DNA of 64,000 nucleotides from RZZS01 sp964491785 (GCA_964491785.1 CAZBGS010000007.1:69086-133085), one strand, 5' to 3'; counted from the stretch's first letter, positions 18,818 through 27,907 are shown. The notes: generated by a model not told the origin, from the letters alone. Numbers and translations: made by a program.

Positions 18818-19588
18818 ATGATGTACAATGACCATAACATGCAACAGAACCTCATTTCCAATCCAGAAAAACAACAATCCGGCAACGCGCTCATTTACGT
18901 GCTGATCGCCATCGCCCTTTTTGCCGCTCTCAGCTTTGTCCTGAGGCGCCAGACCGATACTTCGGAGGCCGGGGTGGTGAATCAGGAACAGACCGAACTC
19001 TATGCCGCACAGCTGATCAGCTACAGCGCGCAGGTCAAAAGCTCGGTGGAGCAGATGTTGTTCTCGGGCGCCTTTCCGGAGGAGCTTACATTTTTCGTGC
19101 CAGGCGATGCTCATTACGACAACGAGGCCACATACAGGAATATCTATAAAATCTTCCATCCAGCCGGCGGCGGCCTCAGCATAAAACCCCTGCCTCCCGA
19201 AATCAGAGGAGGAAACGGAAGCGAGCCTTCACCCGATCCGGGATGGTATCTGGGTCGTTTCAATAATGTCGAGTGGACGAAAACCGCGTCAGCGGACATT
19301 ATTCTGGTCGCCTACAAGATTACCAGACCGGTTTGCGAAGCGATCAACGACAAGATCACCGGCAGCAGCGCCATACCTGTACTCAATGCCGCCGCAAGGG
19401 ATTATTTCGTATACAGGGTGAACACTACCCCGCAGCATACGGTTTCCACCGGCAACGGTCATAGCGGTGTCGCGAATGCCGATCTGACCGAGACGGCTTG
19501 CGCCGACTGTAAAGGTTATCCGTCGCTTTGTGTGACCAATAACAACGGAAATGTTTACGCCTTTTACAGCGTAATTACCGAGGGCTAA
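18818..19588 (+). CDS. Unknown protein with a pilin-like N-terminal membrane helix, about 256 aa
   Basis: I do not recognise this gene. Near the N-terminus a polar stretch ending QQSGN leads into one hydrophobic helix (ALIYVLIAIALFAALSFVL), and the rest is a soluble domain with scattered Cys (CEAIN, CADCKG, LCVTNN). This resembles type IV pilin-like proteins, but the usual Glu at +5 of the mature pilin is missing. The start could be ATG 18818, 18821 or 18839. A longer open frame to 18359 is antisense to rmuC and is not credited. It converges with the TPR gene. Confidence 0.65.
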   Translation: MMYNDHNMQQNLISNPEKQQSGNALIYVLIAIALFAALSFVLRRQTDTSEAGVVNQEQTELYAAQLISYSAQVKSSVEQMLFSGAFPEELTFFVPGDAHYDNEATYRNIYKIFHPAGGGLSIKPLPPEIRGGNGSEPSPDPGWYLGRFNNVEWTKTASADIILVAYKITRPVCEAINDKITGSSAIPVLNAAARDYFVYRVNTTPQHTVSTGNGHSGVANADLTETACADCKGYPSLCVTNNNGNVYAFYSVITEG

Positions 19589-19591
19589 TCA

Positions 19592-21982
19592 TTACCGGAG
19601 TTTTTTCAGCCTCGCTTTTGCATCCTCGATTCCGGGCCAGGATTCCTGAGAAGCGGCGGCTTTTGCAAGCATGTCTCTAGCTTCCTGCATGCGTCCTGTC
19701 TCCATAAGCAGGACGCCGTAGTGGTACTGCATCTGCGGCGGAGGTGACGCACCGGTCAGAGATATCGCACGCTCGATAACAGAGGTTGCCTGAAGCAGGT
19801 TTCCCTGACGCAGATAGACCCATCCAAGGGTGTCGAGGTAAAAGGGATTGTCCGATTTGGCGAAACGCTCGGCCATAATCCTTGCTCTTTCCATCGCTTC
19901 GCGGTCGTGGCTCTTGTGATCGGCAATGGTCTGGGCGAGGTTATTGGCTACGGCGTCGATTTCAGGGTTGCGCACGGCAAGCCGTTCGTAAATGTCTAGT
20001 GCTTCCGAAACCCTGTTTTTTGAAAGCAAGATTCCAGCCCTTTTCATTGGGGCGGAGATATCTCCTGGAACGGTGTTTTCCGCCCGCTCCAGGATGGCGA
20101 GAGTCTTTTCTATCTCTCCCCTCTGATCCAGAATTCCGGCATAGAGCAGGAAAGGAGCCTGATTAAAGGGGTTATTATTTATAGAGGCTATTAAAATTTC
20201 TTCCGCTTTTCCGAAGTCTCCGGCATCGATCAGCAGGCCGCCCAAAATCGTTGTGACCGTAGGGCCGCCGTCTTTAATCGAAGAAAGATAGTCTATCAAC
20301 TCCTGACGGTTGCCGGGGTCGTCGTAAAGAGCCAGCATGGCGGCGACGGCATGATCCGCCAGAGGCGAGGGGGAAGCCGATTCAACCACCTGCCTGTATA
20401 TCGCGATCGCTTCCCTGCTATTGCCAGTTCCTGCCTTGATCTGTCCGCGCAGGAATGCGGCGAGATTTTTTTGACCGTCCATATCTTCCAGCTTTTCCAC
20501 CAGTACTGCGGCCTCATCCCATCTCGAGGTTTCTATGGCAAGCCGGGCGGCGCTTTCCCATCCGATGGCATAGGAAGGATCGGCAGAAGTTACGGCGCGG
20601 AGAAGTTCACGCGCCTGATCGAGATTTCCGCGCGTCGCATGAATTTGCGCCAGGCGCACATGGGTTCTGAGATCCGCCGGATCAAGAGCCAGCGACTGCG
20701 TCAGGGTGTCGACAGCGAGATCCCTGTGGCCCTGTAGCAAAAGGGTTTCGGCAAGAACCTTCAGGGCCTTGGTTGAGCGGGGATTGTCGCGGACGATCGT
20801 GCGCAGGTCGGCGACCGCCTTCTGATAATCGCCCTGCGAAAAGGCGAGGCTGGCCCGGACGTAGAGAGCGTCCGGATAATTGACGTTTCTGGCAAGAACC
20901 TCCTCCACCAGTCTTGCGGCCATGGCCGCGTCGCCCTTGCTCAACTGGATGCCGGCAAGGGAGGTTCTCGCGTTGAGGCTTATCCCCTCGTCGGCCTTTG
21001 CATTTAAAAGTTCCTCAAGCGTCGAGACCGCCCTGTCGTCCAGTCCGTGACGGACATACAGATCGGCAAGCCAGAGGCGCAGCATTTTTTTGTCTGGCAT
21101 CGTCGAAGCGTCCTTGCGGATCTCCTCTTCCGCCGCCGCGACCCCGCGCTGTTCTTCAAGAAAACCGTACAGTCTGCGCCTCGCTTCCAGATTTGCGGGG
21201 AAAAGGGCGGCGGCGCTACGCAGGGTCGCTTCCGCCTCGGCAATATGGCCGGTTCGGGAGAAAATTTCAGCCAGATCGAAGCGGAAGCGGATCTCGTCGG
21301 CACGCAGCTCGAATATACTCTCGTAAACTTTTGCGACTTCACCTATTTCTTCAATCTGGCTGTGAACGGCGGCCTTCAGCAGGAGGAGTGAAAGGTCGCC
21401 CGGATTGCGTCTGATACCTTCTTCAAGATTTTCAATAGCTTTTTCCTGCTGGTCTTTGGCCAAAAAATATCCGGTAAGAACCGAGAAGGCGACAATATTG
21501 CCGGAATCCAGTTCCAGCGCGGTTTTCGCCTCTTTCTCGGCTTCGGTCAGGTATCCCTGCTTGAGAAGTATCGAGGAATAAAGCGCGCGCGCGTCGGCGC
21601 TCTGCGGGTTGATGGACAGAAGACGCTCCACCCGGCTGCTGACTTGCTCGTATTGTTCGGCCATCATGAAGTACTGGGCCAGTTTCGTTACCGCAGGCTC
21701 GAAATTCTGATCCTGTTGCTCTGCGACCATAAAGGCTTCGAAAGCCTTTTTGATATTGCCCTCGGCTTCCTCCACCAGGCCTAGTTTGTAAAGGACTATG
21801 GGGCTGGTCGGAAAAATTTTTCCAGCGTTTCTATATTCGATTCGGGCCTTTGCATATTTCTTCTGAGCGAAAAAAACGTCTCCGCGCTCAAGATATTTTT
21901 CGCCTTTTTGTTCCGGCCCGTCGCAAGCGGCAAGAAACAGCCCGAAAAATGCGATCAGAATAAAAAATTTTTTAAAAAACAT
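19592..21982 (-). CDS. TPR-repeat lipoprotein resembling the exosortase-system protein PrsT
   Basis: This protein of about 796 residues is almost entirely tetratricopeptide repeats. With the ATG at 21982 it begins MFFKKFFILIAFFGLFLAACDG, a lipoprotein signal with lipobox LAAC, so it should be anchored in the outer or inner membrane. The first repeat, with GEKYLERGDVFFAQKKYAKARIEYRNA, closely resembles the large TPR lipoproteins (PrsT type) linked to exosortase/PEP-CTERM systems. A GTG at 22012 is an alternative start. The gene is divergent from a VPxPA-CTERM protein gene 250 bases away, which supports that role. No exosortase gene is in the window. Confidence 0.8.
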   Translation of the reverse strand: MFFKKFFILIAFFGLFLAACDGPEQKGEKYLERGDVFFAQKKYAKARIEYRNAGKIFPTSPIVLYKLGLVEEAEGNIKKAFEAFMVAEQQDQNFEPAVTKLAQYFMMAEQYEQVSSRVERLLSINPQSADARALYSSILLKQGYLTEAEKEAKTALELDSGNIVAFSVLTGYFLAKDQQEKAIENLEEGIRRNPGDLSLLLLKAAVHSQIEEIGEVAKVYESIFELRADEIRFRFDLAEIFSRTGHIAEAEATLRSAAALFPANLEARRRLYGFLEEQRGVAAAEEEIRKDASTMPDKKMLRLWLADLYVRHGLDDRAVSTLEELLNAKADEGISLNARTSLAGIQLSKGDAAMAARLVEEVLARNVNYPDALYVRASLAFSQGDYQKAVADLRTIVRDNPRSTKALKVLAETLLLQGHRDLAVDTLTQSLALDPADLRTHVRLAQIHATRGNLDQARELLRAVTSADPSYAIGWESAARLAIETSRWDEAAVLVEKLEDMDGQKNLAAFLRGQIKAGTGNSREAIAIYRQVVESASPSPLADHAVAAMLALYDDPGNRQELIDYLSSIKDGGPTVTTILGGLLIDAGDFGKAEEILIASINNNPFNQAPFLLYAGILDQRGEIEKTLAILERAENTVPGDISAPMKRAGILLSKNRVSEALDIYERLAVRNPEIDAVANNLAQTIADHKSHDREAMERARIMAERFAKSDNPFYLDTLGWVYLRQGNLLQATSVIERAISLTGASPPPQMQYHYGVLLMETGRMQEARDMLAKAAASQESWPGIEDAKARLKKLR

Positions 21983-22233
21983 CTTTTTATATGCCTTTGA
22001 AGGGGATACCACGACAGAGTTCTATAAGCCATCCACCGCGCCTTTGCCAGCAATTTAGTGAGGAAAACGCAGAAAAACCGCAGAAAACCGCCGCCGGGCG
22101 CTAAAAAGCCAGCGTTCAATATCCCCCCTGTAAATTGTCCATAAAATAAGTCGAGTTTCTATATTATGCTTGCGCTTTAGCCGTTTCTGCTTTAGTTAAG
22201 ATAGCTGAACTATATTTTAGAGGCTAAACGAAT

Positions 22234-22869
22234 ATGAGAATTTCCAGATTATTGATGGTCGCGGCCGTCCTTTTTTCAGTTTGCAGCAGGCCTGCCGCCG
22301 CTCTTACGGTTGATTACAACGGGCCGTTCGTAACGATGGGTTCGCCACTGCAAATCGGGCAGGAAGGAACCATTACCGGCAGTCTTAAGCTCGGCAATAC
22401 CGTGCTTAACACGATCACGGGCTATTTACCCGAGAACACAATGATTGAATTCACCTATACATTTAAGGGCAAGCTGACCCCCGCCACATTTCTGGCAGGC
22501 ACCGGGAGCTACTCTTATGATGTCGGCGGCGATTATTATGAAGGTATGGCCGGAGCCCTTGCCAATCCGGAAGTTTCGTTCTCTACCGGATCGGTAAATG
22601 GAAATCCTTCCGCGGCACTTGCCATGGTTAGCGCCCAGATCACCGGTCTGAATACGGCGACGGTGGTAATCAAGAATTTTTCCGCAGGCGTTCTCGATTT
22701 CGCAACGCTGTTCTTCGGAACTCTGAAAGGCAGCAAGAAGTTTGAGATTTCCTATGTTGTTTCCGCCGTGCCAGTTCCTGCCGCACTGCCGATGTTCGGT
22801 ATCGGTCTGATGGCACTTACCGGCTACGGTGCAAGGAAGAAATTTAAAAAGCAAAAGCATGACGCCTAA
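22234..22869 (+). CDS. Secreted protein with VPxPA-CTERM sorting signal
   Basis: The protein has an N-terminal Sec signal peptide (MRISRLLMVAAVLFS, cleavage near RPAAA). A beta-rich body of about 150 residues follows. The C-terminal tripartite signal consists of VPVPAALP, a hydrophobic helix (MFGIGLMALTGYG) and a basic end (ARKKFKKQKHD). This matches VPLPA-CTERM sorting domains, which exosortases such as XrtD recognise and cleave; the protein is then usually attached to the surface or extracellular matrix. AGAGG-like sequence precedes the ATG. Its function beyond export is unknown. A strong terminator follows. Confidence 0.82.
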   Translation: MRISRLLMVAAVLFSVCSRPAAALTVDYNGPFVTMGSPLQIGQEGTITGSLKLGNTVLNTITGYLPENTMIEFTYTFKGKLTPATFLAGTGSYSYDVGGDYYEGMAGALANPEVSFSTGSVNGNPSAALAMVSAQITGLNTATVVIKNFSAGVLDFATLFFGTLKGSKKFEISYVVSAVPVPAALPMFGIGLMALTGYGARKKFKKQKHDA

Positions 22870-22893
22870 TAAGGCTATAGATTAATTTTGGAG

Positions 22894-22923
22894 AGGGCGC
22901 CTGTAAGGCGCCTTCTTTTTTTC
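22894..22923 (+). terminator. Rho-independent terminator after the VPxPA-CTERM gene
   Basis: GGCGCC (22896-22901) and GGCGCC (22907-22912) form a 6-bp stem around the loop TGTAA, followed by TTCTTTTTTTT. This is a textbook intrinsic terminator just upstream of the glycosylase gene. Confidence 0.85.
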
Positions 22924-22934
22924 AGGATGATCGA

Positions 22935-23435
22935 ATGAACAAAGTTTGCGGCTTCCCTCCGGTGGTGTCCGGGAAAGGCGAAGTTCTTATACTGGGGAGT
23001 ATGCCGGGCGAGGCTTCGCTTTTCGCCGGTCAGTATTACGCCCACCCGCGAAACCTGTTCTGGCCGATAATGGGCGAACTCGTTTGTGCCTGTCCTTCCC
23101 TTCCCTACGAACAAAGGCTGGAAGCCTTGATGGCAGCAGGTATCAGTCTCTGGGATGTTTTGGAAAGCTGTGTTCGCCCGGGCAGTCTCGATTCGGCAAT
23201 ACGCTGTGAGAGGGCAAACGACTTTGCCTCTTTTTTTGCCGCCAATTCCAGGATCAACAAGGTTTACTTCAACGGTGCCAAAGCTGAACACGTTTTTTTG
23301 AAGCATGCCGCTCCGGCGCTGAAGATCAAAGAGAAACTGGTACTAAAACGCCTGCCTTCGACCAGTCCAGCCCATGCAGGATTGACTTTCGAACAAAAAC
23401 TTGAGGAATGGAGGAAAGTTATAGATAGAAGCTAA
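22935..23435 (+). CDS. Hypoxanthine-DNA glycosylase (UDG superfamily family 6)
   Basis: The 166 residues contain VLILGSMPGEASLFAGQYYAHPRNLFWPIM, split across the active-site region typical of DNA-deoxyinosine (hypoxanthine) glycosylases, and a C-terminal STSPAHAG motif. These enzymes excise deaminated adenine from DNA. The start ATG at 22935 lies just after the terminator of the preceding gene, and the stop overlaps the convergent amidohydrolase gene by four bases. Confidence 0.88.
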   Translation: MNKVCGFPPVVSGKGEVLILGSMPGEASLFAGQYYAHPRNLFWPIMGELVCACPSLPYEQRLEALMAAGISLWDVLESCVRPGSLDSAIRCERANDFASFFAANSRINKVYFNGAKAEHVFLKHAAPALKIKEKLVLKRLPSTSPAHAGLTFEQKLEEWRKVIDRS

Positions 23436-24256
23436 AAATCCGGCCCTTCCGATTCCGGGGTTCTGGAGGTCTTCAAGTTTATGGAGCGACTTAAACCGTT
23501 AGCAACCTCCAGCGTTCTTTCCATGACGTCAATCAGATCTGCCGAGATAGTATCGAAGCCTTTTGTCTTGCCGTCATTTTTTTCATCCATGTAAAGATCG
23601 CGGCAGACCTCGATCATTACCGACATTACCCGCTTTTCAGAGCGATAGTATTGCAATGGGGTAATCGCACCGGAAAACGGATGGTCTATGGCAACGGTAT
23701 AGCCTTTTTCCCTGAAAAACTCCGCCAGTGAATCAGCAAGATATTTAGGCGTGTGAAACGAATCGGTTCCTATGCAAATATCGGGACGAAACCTTCTTTG
23801 CGGGGGCCCTTCATAAGGGAGGGCATTGCGTGGAAAGCTGTGGCAATCGATTATGAGGCAAAAGCCGCACGATTTCAGAATTTCCGCTGTCGCCGCCGAG
23901 AGTTTTGCATGATGAGGATAGTAATAAGTCTCCAGCAATTCCCGTCGTTCTTCGTCGGAAGGAGGCAGTCTTAAGGAATTCATGAAGGATGTTTTAGTAT
24001 AGACCACTCCCATTCCGATATCGGCCATCGGCTCTTGATCATCGTTCTCGAACCTTTCGGGATCGACAATCAGGCGTGAAACCGGGAATTCGACTCGGAG
24101 GCAGTTATCAAGATTGTACAGCTCATCAGTATAGCTGTCGGTCATTTTCAGGATTTCATCCGAAAGTTCTTTATCGTCAATAAGCAGACTGCCTCTCCAG
24201 CGCGGCGGGATATGCCGAGAGGCGTGGGGCAAGTGTAAAATTACAGGCCTGACCAT
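23432..24256 (-). CDS. N-formylglutamate amidohydrolase-family protein
   Basis: The 274 residues show the family's metal-binding pattern: LHLPHASRHIP near the N-terminus, RLIVDPERF, and IIDCHSFP at about 135-142. Members hydrolyse N-formylglutamate in histidine breakdown or related N-acyl amino acids. No hut genes lie nearby, so the true substrate is uncertain. It is convergent with the DNA glycosylase. Confidence 0.82.
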   Translation of the reverse strand: MVRPVILHLPHASRHIPPRWRGSLLIDDKELSDEILKMTDSYTDELYNLDNCLRVEFPVSRLIVDPERFENDDQEPMADIGMGVVYTKTSFMNSLRLPPSDEERRELLETYYYPHHAKLSAATAEILKSCGFCLIIDCHSFPRNALPYEGPPQRRFRPDICIGTDSFHTPKYLADSLAEFFREKGYTVAIDHPFSGAITPLQYYRSEKRVMSVMIEVCRDLYMDEKNDGKTKGFDTISADLIDVMERTLEVANGLSRSINLKTSRTPESEGPDF

Positions 24257-24376
24257 GATTTTTAATTACAAATCCGGAAGGATTATTGTCAAGCCAACTA
24301 CGCCATCAGAGATCAGATATTGGCAAAGATACGACTTTAATCATATGATAACAGAAATAAATTTAAGGATGTGCAC

Positions 24377-24559
24377 ATGAGCGAGAAGGATGAATCATCA
24401 GCTGTAGAGAAGTTCAACGAACAGTCCGGGCTCAAGGACGTTGATGTTGCTGCCCTTATGAGGCAGGTGTCTAAAGATCAAAAAAGCTTCTATGAAAAAG
24501 AACCGCAAACACATATCACCATGGAGACAGTTCATTCTTTAATGAGGCTGATCTCATAG
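24377..24559 (+). CDS. Small unknown protein, 60 aa
   Basis: A small acidic protein with MSEKDE at the N-terminus and no recognisable domain. AAGGA lies 6-8 bases before the ATG at 24377, which makes this start better than the in-frame GTG at 24371. A 120-base AT-rich gap separates it from the divergent amidohydrolase gene, leaving room for its own promoter. It lies 260 bases upstream of argG. Confidence 0.5.
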   Translation: MSEKDESSAVEKFNEQSGLKDVDVAALMRQVSKDQKSFYEKEPQTHITMETVHSLMRLIS

Positions 24560-24577
24560 GCGCTTTTGAGTTTTCCC

Positions 24578-24606
24578 TTGACGTAAGCTCACAAAACATG
24601 AGTTAT
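24578..24606 (+). promoter_or_regulatory. Candidate promoter for the argG leader
   Basis: TTGACG (24578-24583) is a good -35 box. At 17 bases the -10 would be AGTTAT (24601-24606), a modest match; TATTAA lies three bases further on. It sits just downstream of the small unknown gene and before the Arg-rich leader. Confidence 0.35.
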
Positions 24607-24614
24607 TAAAATCC

Positions 24615-24701
24615 ATGAACGAACAGGCCTTTATCATCCAGGCATTTCGCCGATGCGACCGACGTATGACCGCGTCGCGTTTGCGGCTGGCATGGCGTTA
24701 A
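24615..24701 (+). CDS. Possible Arg-rich leader peptide for argG, 28 aa
   Basis: A short open frame starting ATG at 24615 encodes a 28-residue peptide with seven arginines (positions 12, 13, 16, 17, 22, 24 and 28), including two Arg-Arg pairs. It ends 118 bases before argG, an arginine-biosynthesis gene. Such a composition is what a ribosome-stalling attenuation leader would have. No clear Shine-Dalgarno is seen, and the hairpin downstream (CGCCGC 24746-24751 with GCGGCG 24761-24766) lacks a clean T-tract. This is an inference from composition and position only. Confidence 0.35.
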   Translation: MNEQAFIIQAFRRCDRRMTASRLRLAWR

Positions 24702-24819
24702 GGTTTACCAGAACAATCCCGGAATTCCTCTTCTCGCTTTGAGCACGCCGCAAACATAAAGCGGCGCGTATCCTTCTGCTTTCCGCCTTCAACGCAAAAA
24801 GATTTAATGGAGAATTCAC

Positions 24820-26064
24820 ATGAACAAACAAAAAGTAGTTCTGGCCTATTCCGGCGGGCTTGATACGTCGGTAATTCTGAAATGGCTGATCGAGCAGGGC
24901 TACGAGGTCGTGGCATACCTTGCTGATGTCGGCCAGAAGGAAGATTTTGAAGCCGCCAAAGCCAAGGCCCTGAAAATCGGCGCATCCAAAGTCTATATAG
25001 AAGACCTCAAAAAGGAGTTCGTCACCGACTTCATCTTTCCTGCATTTTCCGCCAACGCGGTTTACGAGGGAAGGTATCTGCTCGGGACTTCGCTCGCCCG
25101 GCCCTTGATAGCCAAGTACCAGATTAAAATAGCGAACAAGGAAGGCGCTGCTTTCGTCGCCCATGGTGCCACCGGCAAAGGCAACGATCAGGTAAGGTTC
25201 GAGCTTACATATTACTCTCTCAAACCGGACATAAAGGTTCTGGCTCCGTGGAAAATGCCGGAGTTTCTCGGTCAGTTCAAAGGCCGCTCCGACATGCTGG
25301 CCTATGCCGAACAACATGGAATTCCGGTTACCGCGACCGTGAAGAAACCTTATTCCGAAGACGAGAACCTTCTTCATATCTCGCACGAGGCCGGGATTCT
25401 CGAAGATCCGACAACCGCTGCGGCAGAGGAAATCTACTCGCGCACCGCAGCGCCGGAAAACGCCCCGGATACTCCGGAGGAAATAACCCTCACATTTAAA
25501 AACGGCTTCCCGGTCAAGGTAGAGAATAAAGCGCAAGGCGTAACAGAAACCGATCCGTTAAAGCTGTTCATGTATCTAAACGAAGTCGGGGCGAAGCACG
25601 GCATCGGCAGGCTCGACATGGTCGAAAACCGCTACGTGGGAATCAAGTCGCGGGGCGTGTACGAGACCCCCGGCGGGGAAATCCTGCTAAACGCGCACAA
25701 GGATCTCGAAGGTTTAACCATGGACAGGGAGGTCATGCACATCCGCGACCTGCTTTCCCACAAGATGGCCGACCTCATCTATAACGGTTTCTGGTTCTCG
25801 CCGGAGATGGATTTCCTGCTTCATGCCATAGAAAAGAGCCAGGAAAACGTCGAGGGCAGCGTTACCGTAAAACTTTACAAAGGCAAGGCTTATCCTGTCT
25901 CGCGGAGTTCCAGTAAATCTCTGTATAATGAGGAGCTATCCTCGATGGATATAGAGGGCGGCTACGACCAGATGGACGCGCAAGGGTTTATCAGGATCAA
26001 CGCCATACGTCTGAAAGCGGCTTATAAATCCGGGAGCCCAAAAAAGAAAGTGATCGCTGCATGA
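24820..26064 (+). CDS. argG: Argininosuccinate synthase
   Basis: ArgG condenses citrulline and aspartate with ATP, the penultimate step of arginine synthesis. The N-terminus has the PP-loop VVLAYSGGLDTSVILKWL, with ATGKGNDQVRFE further on; the 414 residues are typical. GGAGA precedes the ATG. The stop overlaps the next gene's start as ATGA, beginning an argG-GNAT-argH operon. Confidence 0.97.
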   Translation: MNKQKVVLAYSGGLDTSVILKWLIEQGYEVVAYLADVGQKEDFEAAKAKALKIGASKVYIEDLKKEFVTDFIFPAFSANAVYEGRYLLGTSLARPLIAKYQIKIANKEGAAFVAHGATGKGNDQVRFELTYYSLKPDIKVLAPWKMPEFLGQFKGRSDMLAYAEQHGIPVTATVKKPYSEDENLLHISHEAGILEDPTTAAAEEIYSRTAAPENAPDTPEEITLTFKNGFPVKVENKAQGVTETDPLKLFMYLNEVGAKHGIGRLDMVENRYVGIKSRGVYETPGGEILLNAHKDLEGLTMDREVMHIRDLLSHKMADLIYNGFWFSPEMDFLLHAIEKSQENVEGSVTVKLYKGKAYPVSRSSSKSLYNEELSSMDIEGGYDQMDAQGFIRINAIRLKAAYKSGSPKKKVIAA

Positions 26065-26576
26065 TTATACGTCCAGCCCGGCCCGAGGAATTTTCACTCC
26101 TGCCCGATATCGAGAGCGATGCGGCGCAGGCGTTCCGCAATGCCGGGCTGGATGAAATCGACGGGCTGGAGGCGACTCCTGCCTCATGGTACGAAAACAT
26201 GCCAGGCAGAAACACGGTATACGTTGCCGAAGATAACGGGAAGGTTATCGGCTTTATTGCCGGGCATGAAGGAGACGGACAGGCCTATTTGCGGGAAGTC
26301 TCCGTCCGCTATTCATACTCGGGCCGTGGCGTCGGGGCAGCCCTGATAAAGGCGCTAATGAGCTGGGCGCGGGAAGCGGGATTTACCTGTATGACCTTAA
26401 CCACGTTCCGGGACATTCCTTTTAACGCGCCCTTTTACGAGAAGCTTGGCTTCAAGCCGTTCAAGCCGGATAATGACTGGCAGCACTTGCTCGAAGTTCG
26501 GGAAAAAGAACGGCAGGAAGGACTGGACATAGCCCCCCGTATTTGTATGAAACTTGATTTGGATGAACAGAAATGA
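26061..26576 (+). CDS. GNAT-family N-acetyltransferase between argG and argH
   Basis: The 171 residues show the GNAT fold: an N-terminal IIRPARPEEF strand, then motif A (VSVRYSYSGRGVGAALIKALMSWA), where RGVGAA binds acetyl-CoA, then FYEKLGF near the end. The substrate cannot be told from sequence. It shares 4-base ATGA overlaps with argG before and argH after, so it is strictly co-translated with arginine genes. Some bacteria have a GNAT N-acetylglutamate synthase domain fused to ArgH; a stand-alone equivalent here is possible, but other substrates are as likely. Confidence 0.85.
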   Translation: MIIRPARPEEFSLLPDIESDAAQAFRNAGLDEIDGLEATPASWYENMPGRNTVYVAEDNGKVIGFIAGHEGDGQAYLREVSVRYSYSGRGVGAALIKALMSWAREAGFTCMTLTTFRDIPFNAPFYEKLGFKPFKPDNDWQHLLEVREKERQEGLDIAPRICMKLDLDEQK

Positions 26577-27907
26577 AGAAAACCAACCAGATGTGGGGCG
26601 GACGTTTTGAGTCTGCCCCCGACGATATAATGGTGCAGATTAACGCCTCGATAGACGTTGATCGGCGTTTACACCGCCAGGATATTCGAGGCTCAATAGC
26701 ACATGCGAATATGCTGGCGGCCTGCGGGATTATTACAGGCGAAGAGGCCGGAGCCATTACCGATGGTCTTGAGAAAATTCTGGCTGAAATCGAGAGCGGG
26801 AGGTTCGAGTTTAAAACTGAACTCGAAGACATCCATATGAATATCGAATCCCGCCTTAAAGAACTTATCGGAGAGACGGCGGGAAAACTTCATACTGCGC
26901 GTTCCAGAAACGATCAGGTGGCAACGGATTTCCGGCTCTGGATGAAGGAGGCATGTTCCGTGCTTATTGCCGAAGTGGAAAACTTTCTCTCAGTCCTTGA
27001 AATGAAATCTACTGAAAACAAAGGCCATATTATGCCCGGCTTCACTCATTTGCAGATTGCCCAGCCGGTGACGTTGGCACTGCATCTGAAAGCATGGGCG
27101 GCGATGCTGGAGCGCGACAAGGGACGCTTTGAGGGTGCGCTGGAAAGAATGGACGAATGCCCGCTCGGGGCGTGTGCTCTCGCCGGGACGTCTTTCGCGA
27201 TAGACAGGGACATGACGGCAAAAGAACTCGGCTTCAGGAAGCCGGTAGAAAATACCATGGACGCCGTGGCCTCGCGGGATTTCGTGCTGGAGTTTCTCTC
27301 AAGCTGCGCAATTTGCGCCGTGCATCTCTCCCGCTTTGCCGAGGAACTGATACTGTGGTCAACCTCGCAGTTCGGCTATATCCGGCTAGGTGATGATTTC
27401 ACATCCGGCAGCTCGATCATGCCGCAGAAGAAAAACCCGGACGCCGCCGAGCTGGTGCGCGGCAAAAGCGGAAAAATCATCGGCAACCTGATGCAGATGC
27501 TCACTGTCATGAAAGCCCTGCCGCTCACCTATAACAAGGACATGCAGGACGACAAGGAAGCCGCGTTCTCCACATTCGACACGCTGCTGCTATGCCTGAA
27601 GGCGATGATCGGCATGACGGGCGGCATGAAGATCAACGAGATCCGGATGCGCAAGGACGCCGAAAACGGCTATTCGACCGCCACGGATCTTGCCGACTGG
27701 CTGGTATCGGCACTTGATATGCCTTTCCGCGACGCCCATCATATTACCGGCAGGATCGTGAAACTCGCCGAGGAAACGGGCTGCAGGCTCGACGAGCTTC
27801 CTCTCGATGCGGCGCAGGCGATAGAACCCCGCATAACCGCGCAAGCCCTCAAATCCCTGTCCGCCGAAAGTGCGATCAGGGCGAGGGCGCGGTTAACTGC
27901 TACCTGA
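26573..27907 (+). CDS. argH: Argininosuccinate lyase
   Basis: ArgH splits argininosuccinate into arginine and fumarate. The 444 residues begin KKTNQMWGGRFESAPDD and contain the fumarase/ASL signature GSSIMPQKKNPD with the catalytic Ser loop. HTARSRNDQVATD is the conserved N-terminal motif. The start overlaps the GNAT stop. The 3' end overlaps the convergent serA gene by eight bases. Confidence 0.97.
   Translation: MKKTNQMWGGRFESAPDDIMVQINASIDVDRRLHRQDIRGSIAHANMLAACGIITGEEAGAITDGLEKILAEIESGRFEFKTELEDIHMNIESRLKELIGETAGKLHTARSRNDQVATDFRLWMKEACSVLIAEVENFLSVLEMKSTENKGHIMPGFTHLQIAQPVTLALHLKAWAAMLERDKGRFEGALERMDECPLGACALAGTSFAIDRDMTAKELGFRKPVENTMDAVASRDFVLEFLSSCAICAVHLSRFAEELILWSTSQFGYIRLGDDFTSGSSIMPQKKNPDAAELVRGKSGKIIGNLMQMLTVMKALPLTYNKDMQDDKEAAFSTFDTLLLCLKAMIGMTGGMKINEIRMRKDAENGYSTATDLADWLVSALDMPFRDAHHITGRIVKLAEETGCRLDELPLDAAQAIEPRITAQALKSLSAESAIRARARLTAT

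Noticed and set aside
18359..19588. 409-residue reading of the pilin-like gene
   Set aside because: The first ~150 codons are antisense to rmuC; the signal-like helix and divergent layout support a start at 18818-18839.
24746..24780. Intrinsic terminator in the argG leader
   Set aside because: The CGCCGC/GCGGCG hairpin is followed by a mixed pyrimidine stretch rather than a T-run, so it is kept only as possible structure.
24634..25536. 300-residue open frame on the minus strand across argG
   Set aside because: It is antisense to the highly conserved argG, its translation shows no domain, and GC-biased third positions explain it.
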